Shown here piece after piece: positions 26,578 to 36,726 of a DNA stretch of 64,000 nucleotides. Below the pieces are notes generated by a model, which saw only the letters and a program-made list of their open reading frames with translations, was not told the DNA's origin and did no database searches. Origin of the DNA: Alcaligenaceae bacterium (GTDB taxonomy: Bacteria > Pseudomonadota > Gammaproteobacteria > Burkholderiales > Burkholderiaceae_B); contig JACCER010000001.1 of the NCBI GenBank assembly GCA_013416445.1, forward strand, positions 372,001 to 436,000. Reading direction: 5' to 3'. The translations under genes were made by a program, and so were the position numbers. Numbering within the stretch: position 1 is the first letter of the stretch; every line of letters begins with the position of its first letter.

Positions 26578-28107
26578 TTACATCGTAGGCATAATGAACT
26601 CATTGCCTTTACTGATGTTTTCGGGCCAGCGCTGCATGATGGATTTTTGCTTGGTGTAGAAACGCACGCCTTCTTCGCCATAGGCGTGTGTATCACCGAA
26701 CAGGCTGCGCTTCCAGCCGCCAAAGCCATGCCACGACATAGGTACGGGAATAGGCACGTTCACGCCTACCATACCCACCTGAATACGGCGTGCAAATTCG
26801 CGGGCGGTGTGGCCGTCGCTGGTGAAGCAAGACACGCCATTGCCAAACTCATGACGATTGACGAGGTCTACCGCCGCGCCCAGGTCGCCGACATGTACGC
26901 AGACAAGAACCGGCCCGAAAATTTCTTCTTTGTAGATACGCATTTCTGGCGTGACGTTGTCGAACAAGGTGCCGCCCACGTAAAAACCGTTATCGTGCCC
27001 TTGCACCTTGTAGCCACGGCCATCGACCAGCAAGTCGGCGCCTTGCTCTACCCCTATGGCAATGTAGTTTTCAATGCGCTGCAGGGCTTCCTTGGTAATG
27101 ACAGGCCCCATTTCAGCATCGAGATGCATGCCGTCTTTGATTTTCAGCGTTTTGGTACGTTCTATCAGGGCAGGAACGATTTTCTTGCCCACGTCGCCCA
27201 CCAGCACCGCCACGGAAATGGCCATGCAGCGTTCGCCCGCTGAACCATAGGCAGCTCCCACCAGCGCATCGACCGTGCGATCGATATCGGCATCCTGCAT
27301 GATGATCATGTGATTCTTGGCGCCGCCCAAAGCCTGCACCCGCTTGCCGAAGTGGGCGCCTCGTTCGTAGATGTACTGGGCAATGGGTGTGGAGCCCACA
27401 AAGCTGATCGCTGCGACATCAGGGTGTTCTAGCAAGCCATCGACTACGACCTTGTCGCCTTGTATGACGTTGAACACGCCATCTGGCAGGCCAGCTTCCT
27501 TAAACAGTTTGGCCATGAAAATGGCAACACTGGGATCGCGCTCGCTGGGCTTGAGGATAAACGTATTGCCTGTGGCAATCGCCATCGGGAACATCCAGCA
27601 AGGCACCATGCACGGAAAGTTAAAGGGTGTAATACCTGCCACTACCCCCAAAGGCTGGCGCATGGTCCAGTTATCGATGCCGCTAGAAACTTGCTCGGTG
27701 TAGTCGCCCTTCAGCAACTGCGGGATGCCGCAGGCAAACTCGATAACGTCAATACCGCGCGCCACTTCGCCTTGCGCGTCGGTGAGCACCTTGCCATGCT
27801 CGGCGGTGATCATGGCGGCCATGGCGTCAGTGTTTTCGTTCATCAGTTGCAAAAACCTGTTCATGACGCGCGCCCGCCTTATTGGGGGCGTATCTGCCCA
27901 GGCATGCGCAGCCGCCTTGGCAGCGGCCACCACGGCGCTCACGTCATCGCTGGAAGACAATGCCACCTGACGCGAGACGGCGCCCGTAGACGGGTTGTAA
28001 ACATCCTGCTTGCGCCCGCCCGTAGCGACAACTACCTGCCCATTGATGAAATTGACGACATCAGCATTATCGGTATATGCCGCTGGCGCGTTGTTTTGAT
28101 CTTTCAT
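26578..28107 (-). CDS. mmsA: CoA-acylating methylmalonate-semialdehyde dehydrogenase
   Basis: A 509-residue aldehyde dehydrogenase that turns (methyl)malonate semialdehyde into propionyl- or acetyl-CoA, in valine, beta-alanine or inositol breakdown. The nucleophile is C294 in [11 protein letters not shown], with the family-typical [20 protein letters not shown] upstream and [21 protein letters not shown] near the end. The start at 28107 matches the family; the frame extends 34 codons further without similarity. A LysR gene is divergent from it across about 130 bases and is its likely regulator. A hairpin follows at 26525. Confidence 0.95.
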   Translation of the reverse strand: MKDQNNAPAAYTDNADVVNFINGQVVVATGGRKQDVYNPSTGAVSRQVALSSSDDVSAVVAAAKAAAHAWADTPPIRRARVMNRFLQLMNENTDAMAAMITAEHGKVLTDAQGEVARGIDVIEFACGIPQLLKGDYTEQVSSGIDNWTMRQPLGVVAGITPFNFPCMVPCWMFPMAIATGNTFILKPSERDPSVAIFMAKLFKEAGLPDGVFNVIQGDKVVVDGLLEHPDVAAISFVGSTPIAQYIYERGAHFGKRVQALGGAKNHMIIMQDADIDRTVDALVGAAYGSAGERCMAISVAVLVGDVGKKIVPALIERTKTLKIKDGMHLDAEMGPVITKEALQRIENYIAIGVEQGADLLVDGRGYKVQGHDNGFYVGGTLFDNVTPEMRIYKEEIFGPVLVCVHVGDLGAAVDLVNRHEFGNGVSCFTSDGHTAREFARRIQVGMVGVNVPIPVPMSWHGFGGWKRSLFGDTHAYGEEGVRFYTKQKSIMQRWPENISKGNEFIMPTM

Positions 28108-28234
28108 TGCTGTCTCTTTTAAAGTGTATGTGGATGAAAAAAGTATAGGCAGTGCAAGGCGCTCCCACAAGCCCATATCACTGGATACATTGTTTAATTT
28201 AATAGACAATGATTTATCAGGAACAGGGGAAGCA

Positions 28235-29173
28235 ATGAAAGAGCGTAAAAAAGAACTGATGTGGTCGCATATCTATTGGCTGGGCATGCTGGGCGACGCC
28301 GGCAGTTACACCGCCGCCGCGCAGCGCTTGGGCGTAAGCAAGGGGGCGGTAAGCCTGCGCATAGCTGAACTTGAACAGGTATCGGGCGTTGCCCTGGTGC
28401 AGCGCACCACTCGCAGCGTACGCCTGACCGATGCTGGCCGCAGCCTAGTGGCCAATACCAGGCAGGCTTTCCAGCTTATCGAACAGGGTTTCGACAGCAT
28501 ACGCGACTTGGCCCAGGTTCCGCGCGGCGCCGTCCGGGTCACGGCTCCGGTCGCTTTAGGCAGGCAAAAAATCATTCCATTAATAGCCGGGTTCTTGCAG
28601 GCCTGCCCCGAGGTACGCATAGAAATTGAATTGTCAGATCATTTAAGTTCGCTGGCCCAGGAAGGCCATGACCTGGCCATACGACACACCAGCAGTGTGC
28701 CCGAAACCCATGTCGCCTGGTTATTGCGCCCATCGAAAACCTTGCTGACTGCCACCCCCGCTTACCTTAACAGGCATGGCACGCCAAAAACGCCTAACGA
28801 TCTGGCCACGCATAACTGCCTGTACTACTTGCGCTCGGCAGCCTCGCCCGCCTGGAGCTTCGCCCCGGTAAAGCGCGAAAGCGAACGATACAGCGTAGCA
28901 ATCAAGGGCAATTTTTGCGCCAATAACAGTGAAGCCTTGCGGGAACTGGTCATGGCCGATCAGGGCATAGCGCTATTGCCCGACTTCACCGCTCAGGCGG
29001 ATGTCGATGCTGGGCGGCTACGCTTGTTGCTGCCAGGCTGGAAGCCAGTGGGCGTATTCGGCGACGCCATCTACGCCATCCGGCCATACAGCGCCTACGT
29101 ACCCAGGGCGGTCAGGGCTTTTGTAGCGTATTTGAAAGCCGAATTGGGGGTCGAAGTTCGCAAGCAGGATTAG
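28235..29173 (+). CDS. LysR family transcriptional regulator
   Basis: A 312-residue LysR protein with helix-turn-helix [20 protein letters not shown] and [15 protein letters not shown], then the effector-binding domain ending in [20 protein letters not shown]. The start is chosen on AGGGGA seven bases before ATG 28235. The longer frame from 28124 reaches into the mmsA promoter region. Divergence from mmsA suggests control of semialdehyde oxidation, as an inference from position only. Confidence 0.9.
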   Translation: MKERKKELMWSHIYWLGMLGDAGSYTAAAQRLGVSKGAVSLRIAELEQVSGVALVQRTTRSVRLTDAGRSLVANTRQAFQLIEQGFDSIRDLAQVPRGAVRVTAPVALGRQKIIPLIAGFLQACPEVRIEIELSDHLSSLAQEGHDLAIRHTSSVPETHVAWLLRPSKTLLTATPAYLNRHGTPKTPNDLATHNCLYYLRSAASPAWSFAPVKRESERYSVAIKGNFCANNSEALRELVMADQGIALLPDFTAQADVDAGRLRLLLPGWKPVGVFGDAIYAIRPYSAYVPRAVRAFVAYLKAELGVEVRKQD

Positions 29174-29196
29174 CATCGTCAAACGCGTAATCCGAC
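29167..29196. repeat. Extragenic palindrome (REP-like), imperfect copy
   Basis: GGATTAGC and GCGTAATCCGAC arms with a short AT-richer centre. It overlaps the last codons and stop of the LysR gene, so it can serve as its 3' hairpin. Confidence 0.6.
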
Positions 29197-29304
29197 AAAC
29201 AGTGCCACAGCCACATTAAAAGCTTATATCATGCACAGACATGGCATAAACATAAAATCACAGCTTGATCCATTAACAACATCAACTATTGGCGGTGACA
29301 CAGC

Positions 29305-30207
29305 ATGCGTATCGGCTTCATTGGGCTTGGTCAGATGGGTTTTCCGATGTTCGGCAATTTGTCCAAGACACAAACAAATCTTGCAGGATTCGATGGCTCT
29401 CCCGAGCACAATGAAAAACTAAGGCAGCAGGCAAAACACCTCAAACTGAACATTGCCGCATCCCTGCACGAGCTACAGGGTTCAGATGTCATCATCACAA
29501 TGCTGCCACATGGCAAAGCCGTTCGTTCCAGCCTCTTTGACAGCGCAAGCAATCAGCCATTGGTAGATACACTGGCAAAAAACGCGATGGTGGTCGACAT
29601 GAGCTCCAGCTCTCCGTTGGACACCATTGCGCTCGCCAACGACTTGAAGCAGCGTGGCATCAACCTGATCGATGCCCCCGTTTCGGGCAGCGTACCAAAA
29701 GCGAAAGCCGCCACTTTGTCAATTATGGTGGGGGGCGACGACGACATCATCGAACCCATCAAGCCTCTTTTTCAAGCCATGGGCAGCACCATCATCAGAA
29801 CCGGCAAGACAGGCTCAGCTCACGGGATGAAAGCCATCAACAACTACGTATATGCCGCAGGGCTCTTGGCGGCAAGCGAGGCCATGCTGCTTGGCAAAGC
29901 CCTGGACCTGAACCTGGACACGCTTATTGATGTTTTGAATGCGTCTAGTGGTCGCAACGTGGCAACAGAAACCAAGCTCAAGCAGCATATGCTGGAAGGC
30001 GGCGACTTCAAGGCCGGCTTCGGGCTGCATTTAATGGCCAAAGACCTGAATATTGCCTACGGCCTGAACCAGCATGCAGGTTTTGTCCCTCCGCAGCTCG
30101 CACTTTGCCACGCATTATGGCAAGAAGCCCGCCAAGAACTGCCACCCACCTCGGACAATACAGAAATCTATCGATTTCTTGAAAAAAAACTCCATACGAC
30201 CGACTGA
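29305..30207 (+). CDS. 3-hydroxyisobutyrate dehydrogenase family oxidoreductase
   Basis: A 300-residue beta-hydroxyacid dehydrogenase. It has the Rossmann motif GFIGLGQMGFPM at 4-15, the substrate-binding DAPVSGSVPKAKAATLSIMV at about 123-142, and the catalytic K176 in GMKAINNYVYAAG. The family includes 3-hydroxyisobutyrate, tartronate-semialdehyde and related dehydrogenases, and these motifs do not separate them. Nearby mmsA (valine route) and glycerate kinase (tartronate route) each fit one option. A DUF1185 gene follows after 32 bases and is probably co-transcribed. Confidence 0.88.
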   Translation: MRIGFIGLGQMGFPMFGNLSKTQTNLAGFDGSPEHNEKLRQQAKHLKLNIAASLHELQGSDVIITMLPHGKAVRSSLFDSASNQPLVDTLAKNAMVVDMSSSSPLDTIALANDLKQRGINLIDAPVSGSVPKAKAATLSIMVGGDDDIIEPIKPLFQAMGSTIIRTGKTGSAHGMKAINNYVYAAGLLAASEAMLLGKALDLNLDTLIDVLNASSGRNVATETKLKQHMLEGGDFKAGFGLHLMAKDLNIAYGLNQHAGFVPPQLALCHALWQEARQELPPTSDNTEIYRFLEKKLHTTD

Positions 30208-30239
30208 AATTTGCTTTAAGCAAAAGGCTGAAAACAGAC

Positions 30240-30815
30240 ATGAAAATCACAATACGCAAAAAAGCCCTCACCGTCGAAACCTTATACAACGACGGCGGCC
30301 CCGCTGCAGAAACTCCGCTGCTCAGCGCCATGGCCTACGCCGTCGTTCAAAATCCTTATGCGGGAAAATACGAACCGAATCTTATCGACTTCATGAAGGC
30401 CTTGCGCTCTGTAGGCCTGGAGCTGGCGACACAACTCGTCCAGACTCTGGGCAAAGATCAAGTAGAGGCCTATGGCAAAGCCGCAATCGTCGGCATCAAT
30501 GGCGAAGCGGAACACGGTGCGGTATGGCACGAGGCCGGTGGATGGGCAATGCGCGAGGTGCTGGGCAACCCGAAAGCCATGGTTCCTGCGTCACAAGTCA
30601 CGGCATCGGCCGGTTTTCGCCTTATCATGCCGCTGCACTATATTCACGCCTCGTATGTACGCAGCCATTTCAATTCCATCGAAGTCGGGGCAGTAGACTC
30701 ACCTCGTCCAGACGAACTGCTGTTTGCCCTAGGGATGGCGACAGGCGGCCGTTTGCACTCGCGACTGGGCGGCCTGCTGAAAGAAGAAGTTGCCATTAAC
30801 GACGGGCAACGTTAA
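30240..30815 (+). CDS. Amino acid synthesis family protein (DUF1185)
   Basis: A 191-residue cytosolic protein of the DUF1185 family, recognised by a central GINGEAEHGAVWHEAGGWAM and by KAMVPASQVTASAGFRLIMP. Family members are annotated as amino acid synthesis proteins, but no reaction is established. They often sit beside oxidoreductases in catabolic clusters, as here behind a beta-hydroxyacid dehydrogenase. The Shine-Dalgarno is weak, so translation may depend on the upstream gene. It converges on the SDR gene with a 22-base gap. Confidence 0.8.
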   Translation: MKITIRKKALTVETLYNDGGPAAETPLLSAMAYAVVQNPYAGKYEPNLIDFMKALRSVGLELATQLVQTLGKDQVEAYGKAAIVGINGEAEHGAVWHEAGGWAMREVLGNPKAMVPASQVTASAGFRLIMPLHYIHASYVRSHFNSIEVGAVDSPRPDELLFALGMATGGRLHSRLGGLLKEEVAINDGQR

Positions 30816-30837
30816 GCGCGTTCTTGCCCTGGTTTTA

Positions 30838-31617
30838 TTAGAATGTAATCGAAAACCCGCCATCAACAACCAGTACATGGCCATTCACATATGACGCTGA
30901 TGGCGAGGCCAGGAACACGGCGGCACCCGCGATTTCATCGGGCCTGGCCCAGCGCCCCAGCGGGTTACGGCCCAAGACAACAGGGCCCTTCACGGGGTCG
31001 TTGGCCAGACTGGCGTTGGTTTCAGTCGCAAACGTACCGGGGGCAATACCATTGCTGGTAATACCCCTGGCTCCGTATTCCACCGCCAGGGCCCGTATCA
31101 TGCCGCTCAGGCCTTGCTTGGCGATGGGATAAATAGCATCACCTCGCCTAGCCAGCTCGCCCGCTATCGAAGTCAGGGTAATGATGCGCCCTTGCAGATT
31201 GCCATCGACCATGGCGCCGGCCACGAGCTTGGACAATTGCACAGCGGCGACCAGATCAACATTGATAAGCTCAAGTATCTCTTCCAGTGAAGCCTGCGCC
31301 AAGGACTTGCGTATACGGATACCCACATTGTTGACCAGAATATCGGGTGTGCCGACATCTTTGCATAGCAGTTGGAAGGCAGCCTCTTGGTCGTGCAGGT
31401 CGCCGATGTCTTTCACATAGGCATGCGCGCGATGACCTTGCGCGGCCAGTTCATCGACAGCCAAGGCTACCCGGTCGGATTTTCGTCCATTAATGATGAC
31501 GCGAGCGCCACAAGCGGCGTAAGCCTTGGCAATGGCCAGGCCCAGTCCCTGGGTGGATCCGGTGATTAGTGCAAGCTTGCCTTGCAGGGAAAAGTCAGGT
31601 GCATAAGCGGTATTCAT
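30838..31617 (-). CDS. Short-chain dehydrogenase (gluconate 5-dehydrogenase-like)
   Basis: A 259-residue classical SDR. It has TGSTQGLG at 19-26 for the cofactor, NNVG at 96-99, and the catalytic S150, Y163 and K167 (YPIAK). It looks most like gluconate 5-dehydrogenase/IdnO-type enzymes, which reduce keto sugar acids. Its ATG overlaps the stop of the glycerate kinase gene (ATGA), so it is translationally coupled to it and probably works in the same sugar-acid pathway. The exact substrate is not determined by sequence. Confidence 0.87.
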   Translation of the reverse strand: MNTAYAPDFSLQGKLALITGSTQGLGLAIAKAYAACGARVIINGRKSDRVALAVDELAAQGHRAHAYVKDIGDLHDQEAAFQLLCKDVGTPDILVNNVGIRIRKSLAQASLEEILELINVDLVAAVQLSKLVAGAMVDGNLQGRIITLTSIAGELARRGDAIYPIAKQGLSGMIRALAVEYGARGITSNGIAPGTFATETNASLANDPVKGPVVLGRNPLGRWARPDEIAGAAVFLASPSASYVNGHVLVVDGGFSITF

Positions 31618-32783
31618 TGTGTATTTCCTTTAGCAACGGTTGTCATGGCCTGCTGCCGTCCTGCCAGCCACAGGCGGATGCAATCGCCTGCCCGCTGGCG
31701 TAAATAAGCGGGAGCGTGCTGGCAGGCCTGCTCTAGAGCAAGCGGCCCGGGGGCCAGGCTGAAGGCGGCGGTTATGCCTGCCGGGTACAGGGCTTCGTAG
31801 CCTTCTCCCAAAGAACCGACCAGGGCGATAACCGGAATATTATGCCGGGCTGCATAACGGGCGACTCCGGCCGGCGTCTTGCCAAGCAGGGTCTGAGCAT
31901 CCATGCGGCCTTCGCCAGTAAAGACCAGGTCGGTTCCCCGCATGGCTAGCTCCAGGCCGGAAAGCTCGGCAATAAGCTCGACACCCGGCCTGAAGCTGGC
32001 ATCAAAGCAAGTCTTAACCGCGAAGCCCAAGCCTCCGGCTGCCCCCATCCCAGGCAAATGCTGTTCGTCTTTGTGCAATTGTTCGCGGCAGATGCGGGCA
32101 AAATGAGCCAGCGCGTCGTCAAGCAGCGCCACATCGGCAACAGACGCCCCTTTTTGAGGACCAAAGATGGCTGAAGCCCCACGCGGGCCGCACAGGGGGT
32201 TGTCGACATCGACTGCAATTTCAAACTTGACGTTTTTCAGGCGTAGGTCCAGGCCATCGAGAGAAATGCTGGCCAATTGCTGCAGTGCTGCCCCCCCCAG
32301 GCCCAGCTCATTGCCTTGGGCATCGCACAGGCTGGCGCCCAGCGCCTGTATCAGGCCGGCTCCGGCGTCGTTGCTGGCACTGCCACCCAGGCCCAGAACA
32401 ATATGCTCGGCCCCGGCGTCCAGGGCCTGGAGTATCAGTTGCCCGACCCCATAGCTGGTAGCCTGCAGTGGCTGGCGCTGCCCTGGCGGAATCTGCTCTA
32501 GTCCGGCCGCCGCTGCCATTTCTATGAAAGCGCTGCCTTTTCCCAGCCATGCCCAACTTGCATCGCAAGCTTGATTATTGGCATTTTGCACGCGCGCCTG
32601 ACGCCGCTCGCCACCAGTGGCGGCCAATACGGCGTCCAGCGACCCCTCGCCGCCATCTGCCATGGGCAGGCACACAATATCAGCATCGGGAATGACATCG
32701 CGTACGCCGCTGGCGATGGCTAGCGCCACGCCCCATGCGCTCAGGCTTTCTTTGAACGAATCAGGAGCAATCACAACACGCAT
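31614..32783 (-). CDS. garK: Glycerate kinase type I (GarK/GlxK family)
   Basis: A 389-residue kinase that phosphorylates D-glycerate, giving 2-phosphoglycerate in the GarK-type family. Seen: RVVIAPDSFKESLSA at the N-terminus, LPMADGGEGSLDAVLAATGG, GLGGSASNDAGAGLIQALGA, and FTGEGRMDAQTLLGKTPAGV. ATG 32783 gives the normal family N-terminus; the frame extends upstream through a palindrome, which is unlikely to be coding. It is followed by the coupled SDR gene and preceded by hydroxypyruvate reductase, forming a hydroxypyruvate to glycerate to 2-phosphoglycerate route. Confidence 0.92.
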   Translation of the reverse strand: MRVVIAPDSFKESLSAWGVALAIASGVRDVIPDADIVCLPMADGGEGSLDAVLAATGGERRQARVQNANNQACDASWAWLGKGSAFIEMAAAAGLEQIPPGQRQPLQATSYGVGQLILQALDAGAEHIVLGLGGSASNDAGAGLIQALGASLCDAQGNELGLGGAALQQLASISLDGLDLRLKNVKFEIAVDVDNPLCGPRGASAIFGPQKGASVADVALLDDALAHFARICREQLHKDEQHLPGMGAAGGLGFAVKTCFDASFRPGVELIAELSGLELAMRGTDLVFTGEGRMDAQTLLGKTPAGVARYAARHNIPVIALVGSLGEGYEALYPAGITAAFSLAPGPLALEQACQHAPAYLRQRAGDCIRLWLAGRQQAMTTVAKGNTQ

Positions 32784-32847
32784 ACCGTCTATACCTTGAA
32801 ACATGAAAATACTAAATAAGCCCGCAGGCGTGGGGTTGCGTGTAGTT

Positions 32848-32880
32848 GTCGGATTAGGGCCGCCAGGCCCGTAACCCGAC
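32848..32880. repeat. Extragenic palindrome (REP-like)
   Basis: GTCGGATTAGGGC and GCCCGTAACCCGAC arms around CGCCAG. It lies between the 3' end of the hydroxypyruvate reductase gene and the start of glycerate kinase on the same strand, so it may separate or attenuate the two. Confidence 0.75.
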
Positions 32881-32901
32881 AAAGCAAGATCAAAAATAAC
32901 G

Positions 32902-33885
32902 TCAAATTACTTGAGGCGCACCAACTACATTGCGCGGAGCCCCTTGAAAATAGGCTTCGATATTGTTGATCAACTGATCAGCCAGCCCCTGCACCGCCTC
33001 ATCGCTGGCCCAACCCACATGAGGGGTAAGAATGAAATTCGGCAGCGCCAGCAGTTGCACCAGGGGATGCTGATTATCGGGTGGTTCGGGCGTAGTAACA
33101 TCGAAGCCCGCACCGGTAAGCTGGCAGCTATGCAAGGCCAGTGCCAGCGCTGCTTCGTTCACCAACCCGCCCCTGGCGGTATTGATCAGTATCGGCTTGC
33201 GTTTCATTAGGGCAAATTCAGGCGTGTCTATCAGGTTGCGGGTTTGCTCGGTAAGCGGGCAATGCAAGGTGATGACATCGCTTTGCGCCATCAGTTGCTC
33301 AAAAGGCGTGTACAAGCTGCCTGGCTTTTGTGCCCCTTTACGCGCGGCAAACAAGACCTGCATGCCCAGAGCCCTGCCTATCGTGGCAACAGCCTGGCCC
33401 AGCGTGCCCTCGCCCACTATGCCCAGGGTTGAGCCGGCCAGATCCTTGATGGGGTAATCAAAATAGCAAAACTGCTGGGCTTCGTGCCAGCGCCCCGCCT
33501 TGACCGATTCGCGATACGCCACAATATTGCGGCGCAGGGCAAAAATAAGCGCAAAGACATGTTCGGGCACTGTATTGACGGCATAGCCGCGTATGTTGGA
33601 AACAACAATGCCCCTGGAGGCACAGGCGACCAGGTCGATATTGTCAGTGCCGGTGGCGGCAACGGCCACCATCTTCAAACGGCTGGCGTCTTCTAGCGCA
33701 TCGGCGCGCAATGCCACCTTGTTGGTAATGACGATATCGGCATTGGCGATACGCTCGCGCACTTGGTCGGGGCTGGTGCGACCATAAACGGTAAGCACAT
33801 GCTCAAACGACAAGGGCCGCAACACCGTTTGCGGAGAAATGGTTTCGCGGTCCAGAAAAACGACTTGCAAGGGGCGTTCAGCCAT
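32902..33885 (-). CDS. hprA: D-2-hydroxyacid dehydrogenase (hydroxypyruvate reductase-like)
   Basis: A 327-residue enzyme of the glycerate dehydrogenase group. The nucleotide fold reads GIVGEGTLGQAV at 155-166. The catalytic residues are R238 (NTARGGLVNE), E267 (DVTTPEPP) and H289 (TPHVGW). The likely reaction is NADH-linked reduction of hydroxypyruvate to D-glycerate, which fits the glycerate kinase gene 118 bases downstream. It is a different subfamily from ghrA at 12502. It is divergent from the S9 peptidase gene. Confidence 0.87.
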   Translation of the reverse strand: MAERPLQVVFLDRETISPQTVLRPLSFEHVLTVYGRTSPDQVRERIANADIVITNKVALRADALEDASRLKMVAVAATGTDNIDLVACASRGIVVSNIRGYAVNTVPEHVFALIFALRRNIVAYRESVKAGRWHEAQQFCYFDYPIKDLAGSTLGIVGEGTLGQAVATIGRALGMQVLFAARKGAQKPGSLYTPFEQLMAQSDVITLHCPLTEQTRNLIDTPEFALMKRKPILINTARGGLVNEAALALALHSCQLTGAGFDVTTPEPPDNQHPLVQLLALPNFILTPHVGWASDEAVQGLADQLINNIEAYFQGAPRNVVGAPQVI

Positions 33886-34002
33886 AAGACATCCTTTAAA
33901 TATTCAGGTTGATACACCAGAGGCAGGCTATCCGATATAGTAATGGGATTCTGCACCACAAATGAAAAGTCTAGTGCAATCCGCCCTACAGGATACCCAT
34001 AT

Positions 34003-35919
34003 ATGCTTACCAACCGACTGGCCCGCCTGATCTCTGGCCGCCTGCCTCTAACGGGCGATACCCCCGCCGCAAGCCATCTGCCGCAAATCTATCCCATCAA
34101 AGACTTTTTCCGCAATCCTGATCGCGGCTACTTTCGCTTGGCCGACAACGGCGCCTGGCTAGGTTTCATGCAACCCGTCAGCGTCAATGGGCAAGCGCCG
34201 CGCATGAATGTGTTTGTGCAAGCGCTACAAGGCAGTACACCCATAGGCGAAGCACGCCAGCTGACATACGAAAGCGAGCGCGATATCAGCCAGTATTTCT
34301 GGAAGGGCAGCAACACCATCATCTACGAAAAAGACTTTAATGGTGACGAAAACTTCCACGTGCTGGCAGTGAATGCGCAAGATGGCAAACTGGCCGACTT
34401 GACTCCATTTCCGGGGGTGCGCGCCAGCATCGAAGACGACTTGCAAGACGACCCCGACCACCTGCTCATCAGCCATAACCAGCGCAACCCAGAGGTCTTT
34501 GATGTTTACCGAGCCAATATACATACCGGTGAATTAACACTGGTTGCGGAAAACCCAGGCAATATCGTAGGCTGGCAAACCGACCACCTGGGCCGGGTGC
34601 GGGCCGGCATAGCCAGCGATGGCCTGGACAGCACCCTGCTGTACCGCGACACCGAAACAGACAGCTTCCAGCCCATTATCAGCACTGACTTTCGCACCGT
34701 GGTCAGCCCTGAATTCTTCACTTTCGATAACCAGAAACTGTATGCACTAAGCAATCGGGGGCGCGACTGCCTGGCGCTGGTCGTCATAGACCCAGCCCAG
34801 CCCGAACTCGAGGAACTGGTCCTGGGCATAGACAAGGCCGACCTGGATGGCGTGGGCTATTCGCACTTGCGCAAAGTACTTACGGCGGCGGTATATCAAA
34901 CCGACAAGCCCAAGTATCATTTCTTTGATGATATCAGCGCAAAACGCTATGCTCGGGTCGCCGAAAAACTGCCTGGCTATGAAATCTCACTGCAAAGCGG
35001 CACCCGCGACGAAAGCAAATTCATTGTTGCCGCCTACAACGACCGCACACCAGGCAGTCGCTATATCTATGATGCAGTAGCCAACACCCTGGACAAGCTT
35101 GCAGATATCAACCCGGCCTTGCCAGAACACGATATGGCGCCCATGCAGCCCATACATTACACCTCACGCGACGGCCTGACCATACACGGCTACCTCACAC
35201 TGCCAGTTGGCCGTGATCCCAAAAATCTGCCCTGCATCATCAACCCCCATGGCGGTCCATGGGCGCGTGACAGCTGGGGCTTCAATCCCGAAGTGCAGTT
35301 CCTGGCCAATCGAGGCTACTGCATCCTGCAAATGAATTTTCGCGGCTCTACCGGCTACGGGCGCGAGTTCTGGGAAGCCAGCTTCGGGCAGTGGGGCCTG
35401 AGCATGCAGGACGACATCACCGATGGTGTGCAATGGCTGATAGCGCAAGGCATTGCCAACCCAGATCGCATCGCCATCTATGGTGGCAGCTACGGCGGCT
35501 ATGCGACCTTGGCTGGCATTACCTATACACCCGACCTCTATGCGGCAGCGGTCGATTACGTGGGGGTCTCCAACCTGCTCACCTTCATGAACACCATACC
35601 TCCCTACTGGAAGCCCATGCTGACCAAAATGTACAGCATGGTGGGCGACCCCGCCGTCGATCACGATCGCCTGGTGGCCACTTCACCCGCCCTGAACGCC
35701 GAAAAAATCAGGACGCCGCTATTTATCGCCCAAGGCGCTCACGACCCACGCGTAAATAAAGACGAGAGCGATCAAATGGTTGCTGCCCTGCGTGCTCGCG
35801 GTGTAGACGTAGAATATATGGTCAAAGACAACGAAGGGCATGGCTTTCACAACGACGAAAACAAGTTTGAGTTTTACGAAAGCATGGAAGCTTTCCTCAG
35901 GCAACACTTGAACCCTTAA
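34003..35919 (+). CDS. S9 family serine peptidase (prolyl oligopeptidase type)
   Basis: A 638-residue protein with an N-terminal beta-propeller (about residues 30-360) and a C-terminal alpha/beta-hydrolase domain. The catalytic triad is S496 in YGGSYGGYATL, D581 in QGAHDPRVN and H613 in NEGHGF. The oxyanion region HGGPWARDSWGFNPEVQFLA is also typical of the acylaminoacyl-peptidase-like S9C group. No signal peptide is seen, so it is probably a cytosolic oligopeptidase. ATG 34003 has AGGA upstream; a longer frame from 33943 is possible but less likely. Confidence 0.93.
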   Translation: MLTNRLARLISGRLPLTGDTPAASHLPQIYPIKDFFRNPDRGYFRLADNGAWLGFMQPVSVNGQAPRMNVFVQALQGSTPIGEARQLTYESERDISQYFWKGSNTIIYEKDFNGDENFHVLAVNAQDGKLADLTPFPGVRASIEDDLQDDPDHLLISHNQRNPEVFDVYRANIHTGELTLVAENPGNIVGWQTDHLGRVRAGIASDGLDSTLLYRDTETDSFQPIISTDFRTVVSPEFFTFDNQKLYALSNRGRDCLALVVIDPAQPELEELVLGIDKADLDGVGYSHLRKVLTAAVYQTDKPKYHFFDDISAKRYARVAEKLPGYEISLQSGTRDESKFIVAAYNDRTPGSRYIYDAVANTLDKLADINPALPEHDMAPMQPIHYTSRDGLTIHGYLTLPVGRDPKNLPCIINPHGGPWARDSWGFNPEVQFLANRGYCILQMNFRGSTGYGREFWEASFGQWGLSMQDDITDGVQWLIAQGIANPDRIAIYGGSYGGYATLAGITYTPDLYAAAVDYVGVSNLLTFMNTIPPYWKPMLTKMYSMVGDPAVDHDRLVATSPALNAEKIRTPLFIAQGAHDPRVNKDESDQMVAALRARGVDVEYMVKDNEGHGFHNDENKFEFYESMEAFLRQHLNP

Positions 35920-35985
35920 CGTTGTTCTACGCCATCGGCGTACACGGCTGGCAGGCGTTTATTTATTCTACTTACGGAGATAGCA

Positions 35986-36597
35986 ATGATGAAATTATAT
36001 TATCTACCTGGCGCCTGCCCACTGGCTTCGCATATTGTGCTCGAATGGATAGGCAAGCCTTATGAAACCCAACTCATGAAGCGCGATGAACTCAAGCAGC
36101 CACCCTACCTGGCCCTGAATCCCACAGGCGCCGTCCCCACCCTGGTCGACGGCGACTTCGTGCTTACTCAAAGCGCAGCCATTCTGGAATACTTGGCGGA
36201 ACTGAACCCGCAAACCGGACTGATGCCCGACGACCTGCGTGAACGTGCCGAAGTGCGCCGCTGGCTGGGCTTTTGCAATGCTGACCTGCACCGCACTTTC
36301 GCCCTGATATTTGGTGTTGCCTACTATACCGACGATGCGGAAATTCAAGAGCAGCTAATAACCAAGACAGCAGCCCGGATGGTCCAACTGTTTGCTATCG
36401 TCGACAAGCAACTGGAAGGAAAGCAATGGGTAACCGGTACACGGTCTGTTGTCGACCCGTATCTGTATACGCTGCTGCGGTGGGCCAAGGCCAAGCAGCT
36501 TGATATCGCCGACCAGAAAAATCTGCAGGCGTTTTATCAGAACATGGAGGCCGACAAGGGAGTGCAGGCAGCGCTCAAGGCGCAGGGGTTGTCGTAG
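35986..36597 (+). CDS. Glutathione S-transferase family protein (beta-like)
   Basis: A 203-residue GST. The thioredoxin-fold N-terminal domain starts MKLYYLPGACPLASHIVLEW; the Cys in GACPLASH is at the position of the beta-class active cysteine. NPTGAVPTLVDG and LTQSAAILEYLAE form the glutathione site, followed by the all-helical domain. The acceptor substrate is unknown. GGAGATAG precedes the start. The stop is 34 bases before the tandem units of composite repeat copy B. Confidence 0.92.
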   Translation: MMKLYYLPGACPLASHIVLEWIGKPYETQLMKRDELKQPPYLALNPTGAVPTLVDGDFVLTQSAAILEYLAELNPQTGLMPDDLRERAEVRRWLGFCNADLHRTFALIFGVAYYTDDAEIQEQLITKTAARMVQLFAIVDKQLEGKQWVTGTRSVVDPYLYTLLRWAKAKQLDIADQKNLQAFYQNMEADKGVQAALKAQGLS

Positions 36598-36631
36598 AAG
36601 TGCTTGCTGTTTTCACCATCATGGACTGTTG

Positions 36632-36726
36632 TGACGTTGTCTGGTTCTGATGACGTTGTCTGATTCTTATGACGTTGTCTGATTCTTATGACGTTGTCTG
36701 ATTCTTATGACGTTGTCTGATTCTTA
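36632..36726. repeat. 19-base tandem repeat, five units
   Basis: Five consecutive 19-base units TGACGTTGTCTGATTCTTA (first unit with two changes), followed by a sixth partial unit that runs into hairpin 1. The equivalent place in copy A (23257-23294) has only two full units with a slightly different sequence. This points to expansion or contraction by slippage or unequal recombination. Confidence 0.92.

Noticed and set aside
36632-36726. CRISPR-like array
   Set aside because: The 19-base units are directly adjacent with no spacers, and no cas genes are present.
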